DNA of 64,000 bases. Origin: Sciscionella marina DSM 45152 (GTDB lineage Bacteria; Actinomycetota; Actinomycetes; Mycobacteriales; Pseudonocardiaceae). Shown here piece after piece: positions 8,703-17,265 of this stretch. The position numbers and the translations under genes are program-made. Under the pieces are notes generated by a model that did no database searches, was not told the DNA's origin, and saw nothing but the letters and a program-made list of their open reading frames with translations. The stretch covers positions 1 to 64,000 of the forward strand of contig NZ_KB905381.1 of the NCBI RefSeq assembly GCF_000379465.1. The letters are read 5' to 3'. Numbering within the stretch: the stretch's first letter is position 1; the number at the start of each line of letters is the position of its first letter.

Positions 8703-9290
8703 ATGACTGAGCTCCATCGAACCGACACCAACCACGTGCCCACGACCGCGACCCGCCCGTGGCGACTCGGTCGCCGCACCCGTAAAGCGGTCCTGGTAAC
8801 CCATATCGTCTCGGTGGGAGCCTGGATCGGCATGGACGTCGTGCTCGCCATTCTCGTGTTCACCGCGATGTTCACCAGCGACCCACATACCTTAGGAGTG
8901 AGCTACCAGGCGCTGTCCCTATTCGCGGTCTGGCCCCTGTTCATTGCCGGTTTTATTTGCCTGCTCAGCGGTGTCGCCCTAGGGCTCGGCACCAAATATG
9001 GCCTTATCCGATATTGGTGGGTCGCCGTCAAGCTCGTCCTCAACCTCCTCCTTACCGGCCTCGTTCTGATCGCACTCCGGCCCACCGTGATCCAGGCCAA
9101 CGAACAAGGCGCGGAACTCATCAACGGAACAAGGACCACAGCGCCCGTCACCGACCTGATCTACCCGCCGATCGTGTCACCGCTGGCTTTGCTCTTCGCC
9201 GTCATCATCGCGGTGTACAAGCCGTGGGGACGAACACGAAAGAACAAGACCGACACTCGCCGCGCGACGTCATCGCCGACGGAATCCTGA
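8703..9290 (+). CDS. DUF2269-like integral membrane protein, copy 2
   Basis: 195 residues with four membrane helices, paralogous to the preceding gene and 18 bp downstream of it, preceded by GGAAGAA as a ribosome site. Shared features are the His-containing first helix (THIVSVGAWIGMD), the IRYWW motif before helix 3 and a YKPWG motif near the C-terminus (DKPWG in copy 1). The pair probably forms a heteromeric membrane complex. No catalytic or metal-binding signature beyond the conserved His is visible. Function unknown. Confidence 0.75.
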   Translation: MTELHRTDTNHVPTTATRPWRLGRRTRKAVLVTHIVSVGAWIGMDVVLAILVFTAMFTSDPHTLGVSYQALSLFAVWPLFIAGFICLLSGVALGLGTKYGLIRYWWVAVKLVLNLLLTGLVLIALRPTVIQANEQGAELINGTRTTAPVTDLIYPPIVSPLALLFAVIIAVYKPWGRTRKNKTDTRRATSSPTES

Positions 9291-9575
9291 CTCCCGAATA
9301 CGAAACACTCCTCGCGCCCGGCGCGGCGCACGGGATGATGGAGGACGACCTGGACGGGTTCGTCGGACTGTTGATCGATCCACTCACGGACACCCCGAAC
9401 TGATCGGTGCCGCTCTGGCGGCACGGGCCGTACGGTGCTGGACGGCACAGAGCCGTTGCCAGGACACAACCGCGCTCGGTAGCGTCGGCCCGGTCGTCCA
9501 CGCGTGGTGGTACCCAGGTCTTCAGGGCCGAGGACGGGTGGGCCCTGGCAGCGGCGATAACGCGGAGCTGGGTAC
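9291..9575. other. Intergenic stretch with a doubtful coding remnant
   Basis: No intact gene. A plus-strand frame ending at 9403 reads EYETLLAPGAAHGMMEDDLD and FVGLLIDPL; the acidic/aliphatic helix is faintly like the C-terminus of a TetR regulator, but it is too short to name. The remainder to 9575 shows nothing recognisable. Confidence 0.3.
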
Positions 9576-10541
9576 CTAGGGGATCAGCACGAGTTTGCCG
9601 GGCGGGTGACCGGCCAGTCCCGCTCGGTGTGCGTCTGCGGCCTGGTCCAGAGGGTAGGTGGCGTCGACGATGACCCGCAGCGTTCCGGCGCCGGCTTGGG
9701 TGACGAGCGCCGACCGCGCGGCTTCGCGGACGGTGGTGCCGGCGTCCTCGCCCGGTCCGTAGCCGAGTCGCGTGATGCCTTCCTCGGCGCGTCGGGGGCC
9801 GCCGGTGATGGACACGATGCGGTTGCGGTCGGCGACGACGGCCAGCGAGGTGTCGAGCGCCTCATCGGTACCAACGAGATCCAGCGCGGTCGTGGCCCCG
9901 TCGGGCGCGGCAGCGCGGACACGGTCCAGTAGCCCCGGACCGTAGGCCACAGGCGTTGCTCCCAGCCCTCGTAGCAGGTCGGAGTTAGCTTCCGCTGCGG
10001 TGGCGAGCACCGTTGCACCGGATGCGACGGCCAACTGGATGGCTATCAGCCCGACTCCGCCGCTGCCGTTGTGGATCAGGACCGTGTCGCCCTGTTGCAC
10101 TCCGGCTGCGTGCAGAGCATGGGCGGCGGTCGTACCGGCCAGCATCAACCCTCCGGCTTCGGCCCAGCCGAGCGAAGACGGTTTGGTGATCAGCGAACTG
10201 GCAGGTACGACGACATAGTCGGCGTAGGCGGCGGTTACCGGGTAGACCATGACGTCGTCGCCGACCTCGACACCCCGCACGTCGTCGGCCACGGCAGTGA
10301 CGACGCCGACCGCTTCGAGCCCGAGCGATGGTAGCGAGGCCGAGTCGATACCGGCCTCGTTCTCGTGCTCGTCGTCGACGACGTGGAACGCCCCGCTGTA
10401 GAGCTTCCAATCGATCGGGTTGACGCCAGCGGCCTTGACCCGGACCACGGTCTGTCCGGCGTCCGGTGAAGGGATCGGAACTTCGATGACGTCGAGGACG
10501 TCAGGGCTGCCGTATGCGGTGGGGCGGACGATGCGGGCCAT
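9576..10541 (-). CDS. NADP-dependent quinone-oxidoreductase-like MDR enzyme
   Basis: 321 residues. A zinc-independent medium-chain dehydrogenase/reductase: GroES-like N-domain (VRVKAAGVNPIDWKLYSG), Rossmann domain with DTVLIHNGSGGVGLIAIQLA (AxxGGVG NADP motif) and a C-terminal YPLDQAADAHRAGL helix. The zinc-binding Cys residues of alcohol dehydrogenases are absent. Such enzymes reduce quinones or alpha,beta-unsaturated carbonyls. The start at 10541 is chosen because AAAGGAG precedes it and the sequence upstream is non-homologous. Divergent from a LysR gene, a standard arrangement for an oxidant- or electrophile-inducible reductase. Confidence 0.9.
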   Translation of the reverse strand: MARIVRPTAYGSPDVLDVIEVPIPSPDAGQTVVRVKAAGVNPIDWKLYSGAFHVVDDEHENEAGIDSASLPSLGLEAVGVVTAVADDVRGVEVGDDVMVYPVTAAYADYVVVPASSLITKPSSLGWAEAGGLMLAGTTAAHALHAAGVQQGDTVLIHNGSGGVGLIAIQLAVASGATVLATAAEANSDLLRGLGATPVAYGPGLLDRVRAAAPDGATTALDLVGTDEALDTSLAVVADRNRIVSITGGPRRAEEGITRLGYGPGEDAGTTVREAARSALVTQAGAGTLRVIVDATYPLDQAADAHRAGLAGHPPGKLVLIP

Positions 10542-10767
10542 GCGTGCTCCTTTGGTGGGTTGTCGAGGTGCTGTGCGGCGTTGTGGTCTCGAGTTGTCTC
10601 GTCTGCTCGAGCCACGAAGACAACCAGTCCACGACCGAGCACCCGCTTGGGCCGTGCCGGTCGCCGACAGCGCCGGCCGGTACGGGCAACACCACTGCAG
10701 GCCACTCTTTTTCGGCCGCTCGATCGTCCACACCTCCAGTGAACGGCGACCGGCACATGATGTCCAC

Positions 10768-10780
10768 TGCAAAGATTGCA
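10768..10780 (+). promoter_or_regulatory. LysR-type T-N11-A box
   Basis: TGCAAAGATTGCA is a perfect inverted repeat (TGCAA, 3-bp spacer, TTGCA) with T-N11-A geometry. A second half-site pair GCAA-N7-TTGC (10778-10792) overlaps it. It lies 21 bp before the LysR start codon and in the control region shared with the divergent MDR gene, the expected position for an autoregulatory LysR site. Confidence 0.6.
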
Positions 10781-10801
10781 ACTAACATTTGCGTTCTACG
10801 T

Positions 10802-11791
10802 ATGGATGGGATTGCGATGGCCGACGACCTCGATCTGAACCTGCTCCGAGTATTCGATGTGCTGATGGACACTGGCAGTGTCTCGGCCGCCGCGCCACGC
10901 CTACACTTGTCGGTGCCGGCGACCAGTCGCGCATTGGGCCGGCTCCGGCAGGCGCTGAACGACCCGATCATGGTGCGCGCTGGGCGCAGGCTGGTGCCGA
11001 CACCCTTTGCGCTCCAGTCCCGAGCGAAGGTCAAGGCGTTGCTCGAAACAGCGGCCGCATTGAGAGCTACCCCGACTGAAAGTCCCGCAGCTTGGCGGCG
11101 CACCTTCGCCATCCGCATCAACGACGGCCTCACCCCGGTCGTCAGCTCACGTCTGGCAAGTCGGATAGCTGCCGAGGCCCCCGGCGTCACCCTCCGCTTC
11201 GTGGCCCAAGATTCCAAGGCTGTCGAACCACTGCGCGACGGCTCCATCGATCTCGATCTCGGTGTTCTGGGCGAGTCTCCGCCCGACCTGCAGTCTCACA
11301 CTCTGTTCACTGATGGTGTCGTCGCACTCGTGGCTGCCGATTCAGACCTCGGGCGAGCACCGCAGTTGCGACTCGATGATCTAGCGCGCTGTCCACATGT
11401 CTCCGCTTCGCGCCGAGGACTCGAGCGAGGGCCGCTCGACGACCGGTTGCAGCAGCACTCTCTGACCCGGCGGGTCACCTCAGTCGTTCCCAACTACGCA
11501 GCTGCCGCATTGCTGGCCCTGCAACCTGACCTCATCAGTATCGTTCCCAGGGTTCTTGCCGAGCATCTGGTCGAGCGCGGTATGCCCCTGCGCTGGCACG
11601 AGTTCCCGGTACCACTGCCGCAGGTTGACGTCGACCTACGCTGGCATCGACGCCTTGACGAGGACCCGGCGTCACAGTGGCTGCGCAACCACGTACGCGC
11701 CGCGATCAAACCACTCACCATTCGACTTGCCACGCTGGACGGCACCACATCCCGAGCGACAACCGGTGACCCGGCACGCTCCGGTCGGTAG
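10802..11791 (+). CDS. LysR-family transcriptional regulator
   Basis: About 329 residues from the ATG at 10802 (alternative ATG at 10817). N-terminal winged helix (LNLLRVFDVLMDTGSVSAAA, then SVPATSRALGRLRQAL) and a periplasmic-binding-protein-like effector domain (residues 95-300). The form with APRLHLSVPATSRALGRLR and DPIMVRAGRRLVPTPFA belongs to the NodD/LeuO-like branch of LysR proteins. Divergent from the quinone-oxidoreductase-like gene, with a T-N11-A palindrome between them, so it probably controls that gene and itself. Effector unknown. Confidence 0.9.
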   Translation: MDGIAMADDLDLNLLRVFDVLMDTGSVSAAAPRLHLSVPATSRALGRLRQALNDPIMVRAGRRLVPTPFALQSRAKVKALLETAAALRATPTESPAAWRRTFAIRINDGLTPVVSSRLASRIAAEAPGVTLRFVAQDSKAVEPLRDGSIDLDLGVLGESPPDLQSHTLFTDGVVALVAADSDLGRAPQLRLDDLARCPHVSASRRGLERGPLDDRLQQHSLTRRVTSVVPNYAAAALLALQPDLISIVPRVLAEHLVERGMPLRWHEFPVPLPQVDVDLRWHRRLDEDPASQWLRNHVRAAIKPLTIRLATLDGTTSRATTGDPARSGR

Positions 11792-11794
11792 TGG

Positions 11795-12103
11795 ACCGCA
11801 TCGGACCATGCGCTCGGTTTACGTGGCCGACGATGGGGCACCGTCCGGGAACTCGTCTGCGACGCGATCGCCAAAGCCTTGTTCTCCCCGCCACCGGACG
11901 ACGCCGGCGCGAGCAGGCACATCTGCTGGACACGCAGGCATGAGGCTCTGCGCCCCCTCTTCGAGCGCGAGGGGTGAGTGGTGCCCGAACCCGGGGGACG
12001 CCATCGAGGTAATCCTCGCCCCGACCTACTTTCGACACTTCGCGAGTGGTCGACCGCTGGACGACCACTTCCTGGAGTCGATCGTCACTGCAGCCCTGGC
12101 GCC
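11795..12103 (+). pseudogene. TetR-family regulator, C-terminal remnant with frameshift
   Basis: Plus-strand translation in two frames gives a TetR ligand-binding domain (TetR_C type) without its DNA-binding half: WTRRHEALRPLFER in one frame, then GEWCPNPGDAIEVILAPTYF and RHFASGRPLDDHFLESIV in the next. The change of frame lies near 11965. The DAIEVILAPxYFRHxxSGRPLDDxFLE signature is characteristic of actinobacterial TetR C-terminal domains. No helix-turn-helix part remains. It sits between the LysR gene and the esterase, probably the relic of a regulator once attached to a neighbouring operon. Confidence 0.75.
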
Positions 12104-12161
12104 ATCGAGGACAACCAGCGGATCGAGCCTGGCCCCGGACAGTCCACAGTGGCCGCCCCGC

Positions 12162-13616
12162 TCATGCCGCACCGGGGTGGCCGCCAAGGATCCGCGCCAC
12201 CGGTCGCTGCGGGTCGTACCTGGCCCAGCCCGGGTTCCCGGTCCTGGCGAACGCGACCCAGGCGCCGTGTACCTCGGCCGCGAGCCCTGTCGGGGCTGGG
12301 GCGGGGCCGAGCAGCCCGGTGTCACCGTGCAACCAGGGTTTGTCAGCCATGTCGAACACGAAGGGCAGCTCGACGGTGTGGGCAGCGCCGAGTCGCCCGT
12401 CCAGGGCCGTCGAGCGGTACTGGAACGAGTAGAGGTGCGTGCGGCCGCCCGAGATTTGCGCGTGGGCGCGCGCCATGCGCGCAGTGCCGGCCTCGAACAG
12501 GGCCTGCCCGAGCACGGCCGAGCGCAGCTCGCCCGGTGTGGCATCCGGCCGTGCCGCGCGGTGCGCGGCGAGGACGGCCTCCGGTTCCGCGTGCACCCGG
12601 GTGGCGACGGCGAGCACGTCGGCTTCCGTGGTGGACTCCAGGTCACCCGACGGCGCGAGATAGAGGTGCCCCTCTTCGGTGTTGGTGCCGATGAGCAGGT
12701 CGACATCGCCGGCCGGGCCGTCGGCCAGATCGTCGGCGGGCTGGACCGGCAGAACCAGGCTGAACGGGCTGAGCCCGGCCAGCGGGTCCGTGGCGGTGCT
12801 GGTGTGCAGGTCGAGGCCGGCCAGTGCGGGCAGGATCGCGAGGAAGCGCTCGTCCGGGATCGGGGCGAACGCCTCGGCGGTCGGTTCGACGCCAAGGGCG
12901 GCGGCCGCCGCAGCGGTGACCCGTCGCGCTTGCTCCGGGGTGAACGCGCCGCTGCCGTTTCCGCTCTGCACGATCGCTCGCCGGAACAGGCCGTTGGCCT
13001 GCGGTGTGGCGAGCAGCGCGCCGACGAGCGTTGCGCCCGCGGACTGGCCGAAGATCGTGACGTTCGCGGGGTCGCCGCCGAATACCGCGATCGTGTCGTG
13101 CACCCAGCTGAGTGCGGCGAGCACGTCGAGCAGTCCGCGGTTGGCCGGCGCACCCGCGAGATCGAGGAACCCCGGGATGCCCAGGCGGTAGTTCACCGTC
13201 ACGAGGACGACGTCGTCACGTGCGAACGCGCTGCCGTCGTAGAGCGCGGCGCGGCTCGAACCGGTGACGAATCCGCCGCCGTGCACGAAGACCATGACGG
13301 GGCGCCTGCCGCCGTCTGCGGCGGGCGTGTGGACATCGACGGTCAGGTACTCCTCGCCGAGCACCCAGGCCGGCCCGAAGTAAGGGATCATGTCGAGCCG
13401 GCCGAAGTCGCGGGCCGGTTGGGGAGCCGTTGGCGAGGGCTGCGTGCTGTCACGGACACCGGACCAGCCGGGGTGCGGGGCTGGTGGGGCGAAACGGCCG
13501 GCGCCGGCCGGCGCCGCCGCGTACGGGATGGCGCGGTAGCGCTCGCCGGATCCGTCACGGATACCGCGTACGGCGCCCGCCGGTGTTTCGACAACCGGGT
13601 GTGTGTGCTGGGGCAT
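12162..13616 (-). CDS. Type-B carboxylesterase / lipase
   Basis: 484 residues. Alpha/beta-hydrolase of the carboxylesterase type-B (p-nitrobenzyl esterase) family: oxyanion hole VFVHGGGF (about residues 110-117), nucleophile elbow FGQSAGA, acid in IGTNTEEGHLYL, and the catalytic His in AHTVELPFVFDM. Length is normal for bacterial members. GAGGAAG precedes the ATG at 13616. It starts 22 bp after the metallo-hydrolase stop, so the two form an operon, with an XRE regulator divergent from it. Two hydrolases under one regulator suggests stepwise ester and lactone hydrolysis of one class of compound. Confidence 0.92.
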   Translation of the reverse strand: MPQHTHPVVETPAGAVRGIRDGSGERYRAIPYAAAPAGAGRFAPPAPHPGWSGVRDSTQPSPTAPQPARDFGRLDMIPYFGPAWVLGEEYLTVDVHTPAADGGRRPVMVFVHGGGFVTGSSRAALYDGSAFARDDVVLVTVNYRLGIPGFLDLAGAPANRGLLDVLAALSWVHDTIAVFGGDPANVTIFGQSAGATLVGALLATPQANGLFRRAIVQSGNGSGAFTPEQARRVTAAAAAALGVEPTAEAFAPIPDERFLAILPALAGLDLHTSTATDPLAGLSPFSLVLPVQPADDLADGPAGDVDLLIGTNTEEGHLYLAPSGDLESTTEADVLAVATRVHAEPEAVLAAHRAARPDATPGELRSAVLGQALFEAGTARMARAHAQISGGRTHLYSFQYRSTALDGRLGAAHTVELPFVFDMADKPWLHGDTGLLGPAPAPTGLAAEVHGAWVAFARTGNPGWARYDPQRPVARILGGHPGAA

Positions 13617-13638
13617 GGGGACCGCTTCCTCTCTGGGA

Positions 13639-14544
13639 TCAGACGACGCGGGAAAAGCCAGCCCACCTCTTGATCACGAATTTCGAGCCGCTGCGCTCGA
13701 CTTCAGCGGCGCCAGGGCCGCCGAAATGCGCCGGGAACACGAGCGCGTTGTCCTCGGCGGCACGGCCGAGCAGCTTGCGCCGGGTGGCGCGGGACTCGAC
13801 GGGGTCCTCGCAGAAGCAGGAGTTGGTATCCGGCTCGACGATCTGCAGCGCGGTGTGCATCAGATCCCCGACGAACAGGGCCCGATCGCCGCCGGATTCC
13901 AGGGTGAGCACGGACGAGCCGGGAGTGTGCCCGGGAGCAAGGTCGAGCCGCAGGTTCTTGTCGATCCGGTGCGTCCCCTCCCACAGGTGGTTCAGCCCTG
14001 CCTGGTGGATCGGCCTCACGCTGTCCTCGAAGACGTTCTGGTTCCCCCGCCCTAACACGGTGTCGTTCTCGTTGGCCGGGTCCCAGAAATCGAAGTCCCG
14101 CTGGGGCATCAGGTACGTGGCGTTCGGGAACGTCGGCACCCATGAGCGGCCGTCGAGGCGGGTGTTCCAGCCGACGTGGTCGATGTGCAGGTGGGTGTTG
14201 ATCACGATGTCGACATCCTCGGGCCGCACCCCGGCGGCGGCGAGGTTGTCGAGGTAATGCGTGTCCATGCGGCTCCACACCGGCGCGTAGGGTCGCTCCT
14301 TGTGGTTGCCAACACCGGTGTCGACGAGGATCGTGCGCCCCTCACTGCGCAGCAGCCAGGATTGGATCGCCGTGCGGCAATCGTCGGTCTCCGCGTCCAA
14401 GAAATCAGGTGCCAGCCAGTCGCGGTGTTCGTCCCACGAGCCGTCGGGGCTGTCCGGGAAGAACTGGCCTGGGGGCATCTCGACCGAGCCGTAGAACTCT
14501 GTGACACGGGTGACGGTGACGTCGCCGAGGGTGATCTGATCCAT
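13639..14544 (-). CDS. MBL-fold metallo-hydrolase
   Basis: 301 residues. Metallo-beta-lactamase fold with THLHIDHVGW (HxHxDH zinc motif, about residue 110), the downstream His in APGHTPGSS, the Asp in LFVGDLMHTA, and a terminal His in FPAHFGG. The topology matches quorum-quenching lactonase / AttM-like and aryl-polyene hydrolases rather than beta-lactamases. Start at 14544 (MDQITLGDV) is supported by AGGAGGA. First gene of a two-gene minus-strand operon with the esterase, divergent from the XRE regulator at 14673. Confidence 0.88.
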   Translation of the reverse strand: MDQITLGDVTVTRVTEFYGSVEMPPGQFFPDSPDGSWDEHRDWLAPDFLDAETDDCRTAIQSWLLRSEGRTILVDTGVGNHKERPYAPVWSRMDTHYLDNLAAAGVRPEDVDIVINTHLHIDHVGWNTRLDGRSWVPTFPNATYLMPQRDFDFWDPANENDTVLGRGNQNVFEDSVRPIHQAGLNHLWEGTHRIDKNLRLDLAPGHTPGSSVLTLESGGDRALFVGDLMHTALQIVEPDTNSCFCEDPVESRATRRKLLGRAAEDNALVFPAHFGGPGAAEVERSGSKFVIKRWAGFSRVV

Positions 14545-14672
14545 GTGGTCCGTCCTCCTGTTCGGGGTATGGGACCGAGCCTGGACACACGGGAACGTGG
14601 GGACCACTCCCGCGTTGTCCTACCACTGGCAGGGGGTGGCGGGGCCCTTGCCGGGCACCGAATACTGGGGTC

Positions 14673-15575
14673 ATGAACAGACCTGGCCCACTCGGCGACT
14701 TCCTCCAGGCCCGACGGACCCAGTTGCGGCCCGAGGACGTCGGCCTGCGCGAACTCGGCCCCCGCAGGCGGGTGGCCGGGCTACGGCGTGAGGAACTGGC
14801 GCAGTTGGCGGGCGTCAGTGTCTCGTACTACGCACGGCTGGAACAGGGTTTGTCCCGCGGTGCCTCGGCCGAGGTGCTCGACGCGATCGCCCGCGCTCTG
14901 CTGCTCGACGAGCACGAGCGCGAGCACCTCGACCGGCTCGCCGGCGCCGCCCGCCACGTTCCCCGAGTGCGCCGTCCTCGGCCCGAGAAACTCGCCGACG
15001 AGACACGCGACCTGCTCCGCGCCGTCGACGGCGTCCCGGCGGTGGTGCTCGGCCGTCGTACCGATGTGCTGGCGTGGAACACCCTTGGGCACGCCCTGCT
15101 GGCCGGTCATCTGGACTTCCTCGGACCGGATGACCCGGCGCGGCGCCCGAACATGAGCCGGATGCTGTTCCTCGACCCGCACTGTCGGGAGCTGTACGCG
15201 GACTGGAAGCGCAAAGTGCGCGCGGTGGTCGGAAACCTGCGCATCGCCGTCGGGAGGCACCCGGAGGACCCGCTGCTCGCGGAGCTGATCGGCGAGCTGA
15301 CGATGAGAAGCCCGGAGTTCGTCGCACTGTGGGGAGACCACCGCGTGGCGCCATGCGATGCGGCGTCCTACGAGCTGCACCATCCCGTCGTCGGGGCGGT
15401 GACGGTGACGCAGCAGACGCTGTCGATCGCCCGTTCACCGGAGCAGGTGCTCATCGTGTGCACAACGCCGGCCGACTCCTCTTCGGAGCAGGCCCTCGCA
15501 TTACTCCGGCAGGCGAGCAGCAGCCAATCGTCGCACCTGGACGGCGTCGACGTTGCCGCGAAGCCACTGCGATAG
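14673..15575 (+). CDS. XRE-family regulator with MmyB-like ligand domain
   Basis: 300 residues. N-terminal helix-turn-helix (GLRREELAQLAGVSVSYYARLEQG; residues about 33-57) joined to the MmyB-like PAS-type C-terminal domain (from about residue 105: VVLGRRTDVLAWNTLGHALL, RNMSRMLF-like segment, NLRIAVGRHPEDP), a very common actinobacterial regulator type that binds fatty-acid-like ligands. Divergent from the MBL/esterase operon, which it probably represses. The start at 14673 is the only ATG that keeps the full N-terminal helix. Confidence 0.92.
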   Translation: MNRPGPLGDFLQARRTQLRPEDVGLRELGPRRRVAGLRREELAQLAGVSVSYYARLEQGLSRGASAEVLDAIARALLLDEHEREHLDRLAGAARHVPRVRRPRPEKLADETRDLLRAVDGVPAVVLGRRTDVLAWNTLGHALLAGHLDFLGPDDPARRPNMSRMLFLDPHCRELYADWKRKVRAVVGNLRIAVGRHPEDPLLAELIGELTMRSPEFVALWGDHRVAPCDAASYELHHPVVGAVTVTQQTLSIARSPEQVLIVCTTPADSSSEQALALLRQASSSQSSHLDGVDVAAKPLR

Positions 15576-15709
15576 GTGTAGTCGGCCCGGATCATGGTGA
15601 CGGCCGCGATCGAGCTATCGGGGAGGGTGTCGATACGTGCGTCCGTTTCGATCGACACTCCAGCTCGCGGGCGTAGCTCTTCATCGGTCGATCCCCGCTG
15701 TGCTGTGGA

Positions 15710-16294
15710 TCAGCGGCCGAGTCGATGCTCGAGGTTCGCGAGTTCGGCTCGGATTTCGGTCAGCAGTCGGTCGCTTTCCCGGCGTACATCGCCGATGGAT
15801 GCGTTGCGGTGCTCCTGGTCGAGGGTGACGATCAGGGCGCCGCCGGGAGAGAGGGTGGCATCGGTGATTTCGGTGATGTCGTCGGCTCCCTGACGACGGC
15901 AGGCCGCTACGACATCGGCGCGGCGTAATCCGAGCCGGTGCAATGCTTTCGAGAGGAAACGGCCGTCCCGGATCAAGCTGGTCGACCGCCCTTCGAACAG
16001 TCGAACCAGGCGCGGATGACGGTTGACGAGGCGGACCAGCACCGCGTTGAGGGCGACGAGGACGGCCGCGCCGAGCAGGCCGCCGGTGAGACTGTTGTCA
16101 TTGCCGATGACCGCGTTCTGGACGACGTTGGACAGCAGCAACATGACGACCAGATCGAAGCTGTTGAGCTGCGCGAGGTCACGTTTTCCGCCCAAGCGCA
16201 GCAGCAGCGCCAGTCCGGCGTAGACCAGTACGGTGCGCAGCACCTTTTCCGCGGAGGGGATTTGGAGGTTCCACAGGTCGTGCCACATGATCAC
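15710..16294 (-). CDS. DUF421 (YetF-like) membrane protein
   Basis: 194 residues. Three N-terminal membrane helices with LRLGGKRDLAQLNSFDLVVMLLLSN (read as GGKRD then SFDLVV), the signature of DUF421/YetF proteins, then the soluble C-terminal domain starting at STSLIRDGRF with RADVVAACRRQGADDITEI. The start is a GTG at 16294 with AAAGGAG close by, or the ATG two codons later. DUF421 proteins are linked to envelope and spore stress in Gram-positives; the molecular function is unknown. Monocistronic here. Confidence 0.9.
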   Translation of the reverse strand: MIMWHDLWNLQIPSAEKVLRTVLVYAGLALLLRLGGKRDLAQLNSFDLVVMLLLSNVVQNAVIGNDNSLTGGLLGAAVLVALNAVLVRLVNRHPRLVRLFEGRSTSLIRDGRFLSKALHRLGLRRADVVAACRRQGADDITEITDATLSPGGALIVTLDQEHRNASIGDVRRESDRLLTEIRAELANLEHRLGR

Positions 16295-16631
16295 TCGGCT
16301 CCTTTGCTTGCCATTCGGTCATGCCGATCGCCCAGCGTGTCGCAAGACTCTACCGTGAGCGAGGTTTCGGCATGACCGACCACAACTTCGCCAGCACGAA
16401 CGGAATCATCACGAGTCCGAGTATCACGTGCATCTCTTGGGCCAGCCGAACACCGGCAGGTACAGCGAACCGACCACGGCGCCAGGTTCGCCGCGTTCAC
16501 ACAGGAGCACCCGGCTGCTTCCGGATTCGACACGGGGGATATCGCACCGGACAGATACCTCGCTTCGGTCGAGGCCGAGGGGGCGGGCGATGACCCGCTC
16601 GGCCTCGGTCCCCTCGTTGGGCGGTAGCCAC

Positions 16632-16811
16632 ATGAATCATCTGCCGTGTGAGCTCGCGCCGATTCCCGAAGCGGCTTGGAACGCACTCGAAGAGGAAGCC
16701 ACGGAGCAGTTCACGGTGCACCTGGCCGGACGGCGCCTCGTCGACTGGCCGGGTTCCGGCTGGAAGCATTCGGCCTCCGGACTGGGTCGCAAAACGCGTC
16801 CTCGACCCTGA
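16632..16811 (+). pseudogene. Encapsulin shell protein, N-terminal remnant
   Basis: The frame begins MNHLPCELAPIPEAAWNALE and continues with HLAGRRLVDWPGSGW before a stop at 16811. This is the N-terminal arm of family 1 encapsulin nanocompartment proteins (the consensus runs MNNLxRxLAPI, AW, EA, LKxxLAGRRxVD). Intact encapsulins are about 265 residues; here only about 50 are homologous. No DyP peroxidase or other cargo gene is adjacent. The remainder of the shell protein is gone and an MFS fragment follows, so this is a truncated relic, not a functional compartment. Confidence 0.75.
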
Positions 16812-16901
16812 GCGACAGAATCAGGGGACGCCAACCGCACCAGCGGAAGGTACTCGCGCTGCTGAGCGTGATGGAGGCGTTCTGGCTCCGGGATTGGTCT
16901 C

Positions 16902-17238
16902 GTGACGAACTACTGGCTGGACCTGGCGCCTGCGATGTTCATTCTCGGGCTCGGGTTCGCCACCGGTGCTCGCGCTGACGCAGTCCGCGGTCTACCGGGT
17001 CGCTGGGGATCAAGCGGGGTATCGCGTCCGCGCTGCTCGATTCGGCTCAGCAGATCGGCGTCGCGCTCGGACTCGCTCTGCTTGCGGTGGCGCGGCGACG
17101 GTGGCCGCGGGTGTCCTCGTCGTGGCCGCTGTGATCGCGTTCGGCACGCTGAACACCCGCCCGAGCAGTGGGCATGGCACTGACGCGCGCACCGGTACCG
17201 AACGTGCAGCGAGCAGCGGTACCGGAGAGGCGAACTGA
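16902..17238 (+). pseudogene. MFS transporter (DHA2 type), C-terminal remnant
   Basis: Three plus-strand frames in succession give the C-terminal third of an EmrB/QacA-type exporter: NYWLDLAPAMFILGLGF at about 16905, then GIASALLDSAQQIGVALGLA near 17020, then ATVAAGVLVVAAVIAF near 17095-17145. The order and spacing match helices 11-14 of 14-TM drug exporters, but two frameshifts and loss of the loop sequence break it. The 5-prime two thirds are absent. Together with the encapsulin fragment it marks a decayed segment from about 16.3 to 17.24 kb. Confidence 0.7.
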
Positions 17239-17265
17239 TCGATCAGCGGTCTGTCTCCGGTCCGG

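Noticed and set aside
11556-13673. Plus-strand frame of 705 codons over the esterase
   Set aside because: Antisense to the carboxylesterase; only the segment at about 11970-12103 is real, as the TetR relic.
14615-14625. TTGTCCTACCA, 10 of 11 match to the GntR operator
   Set aside because: Lies in the MBL/XRE control region, far from the GntR operon; about one such match is expected by chance in 128 kb of searched strand.
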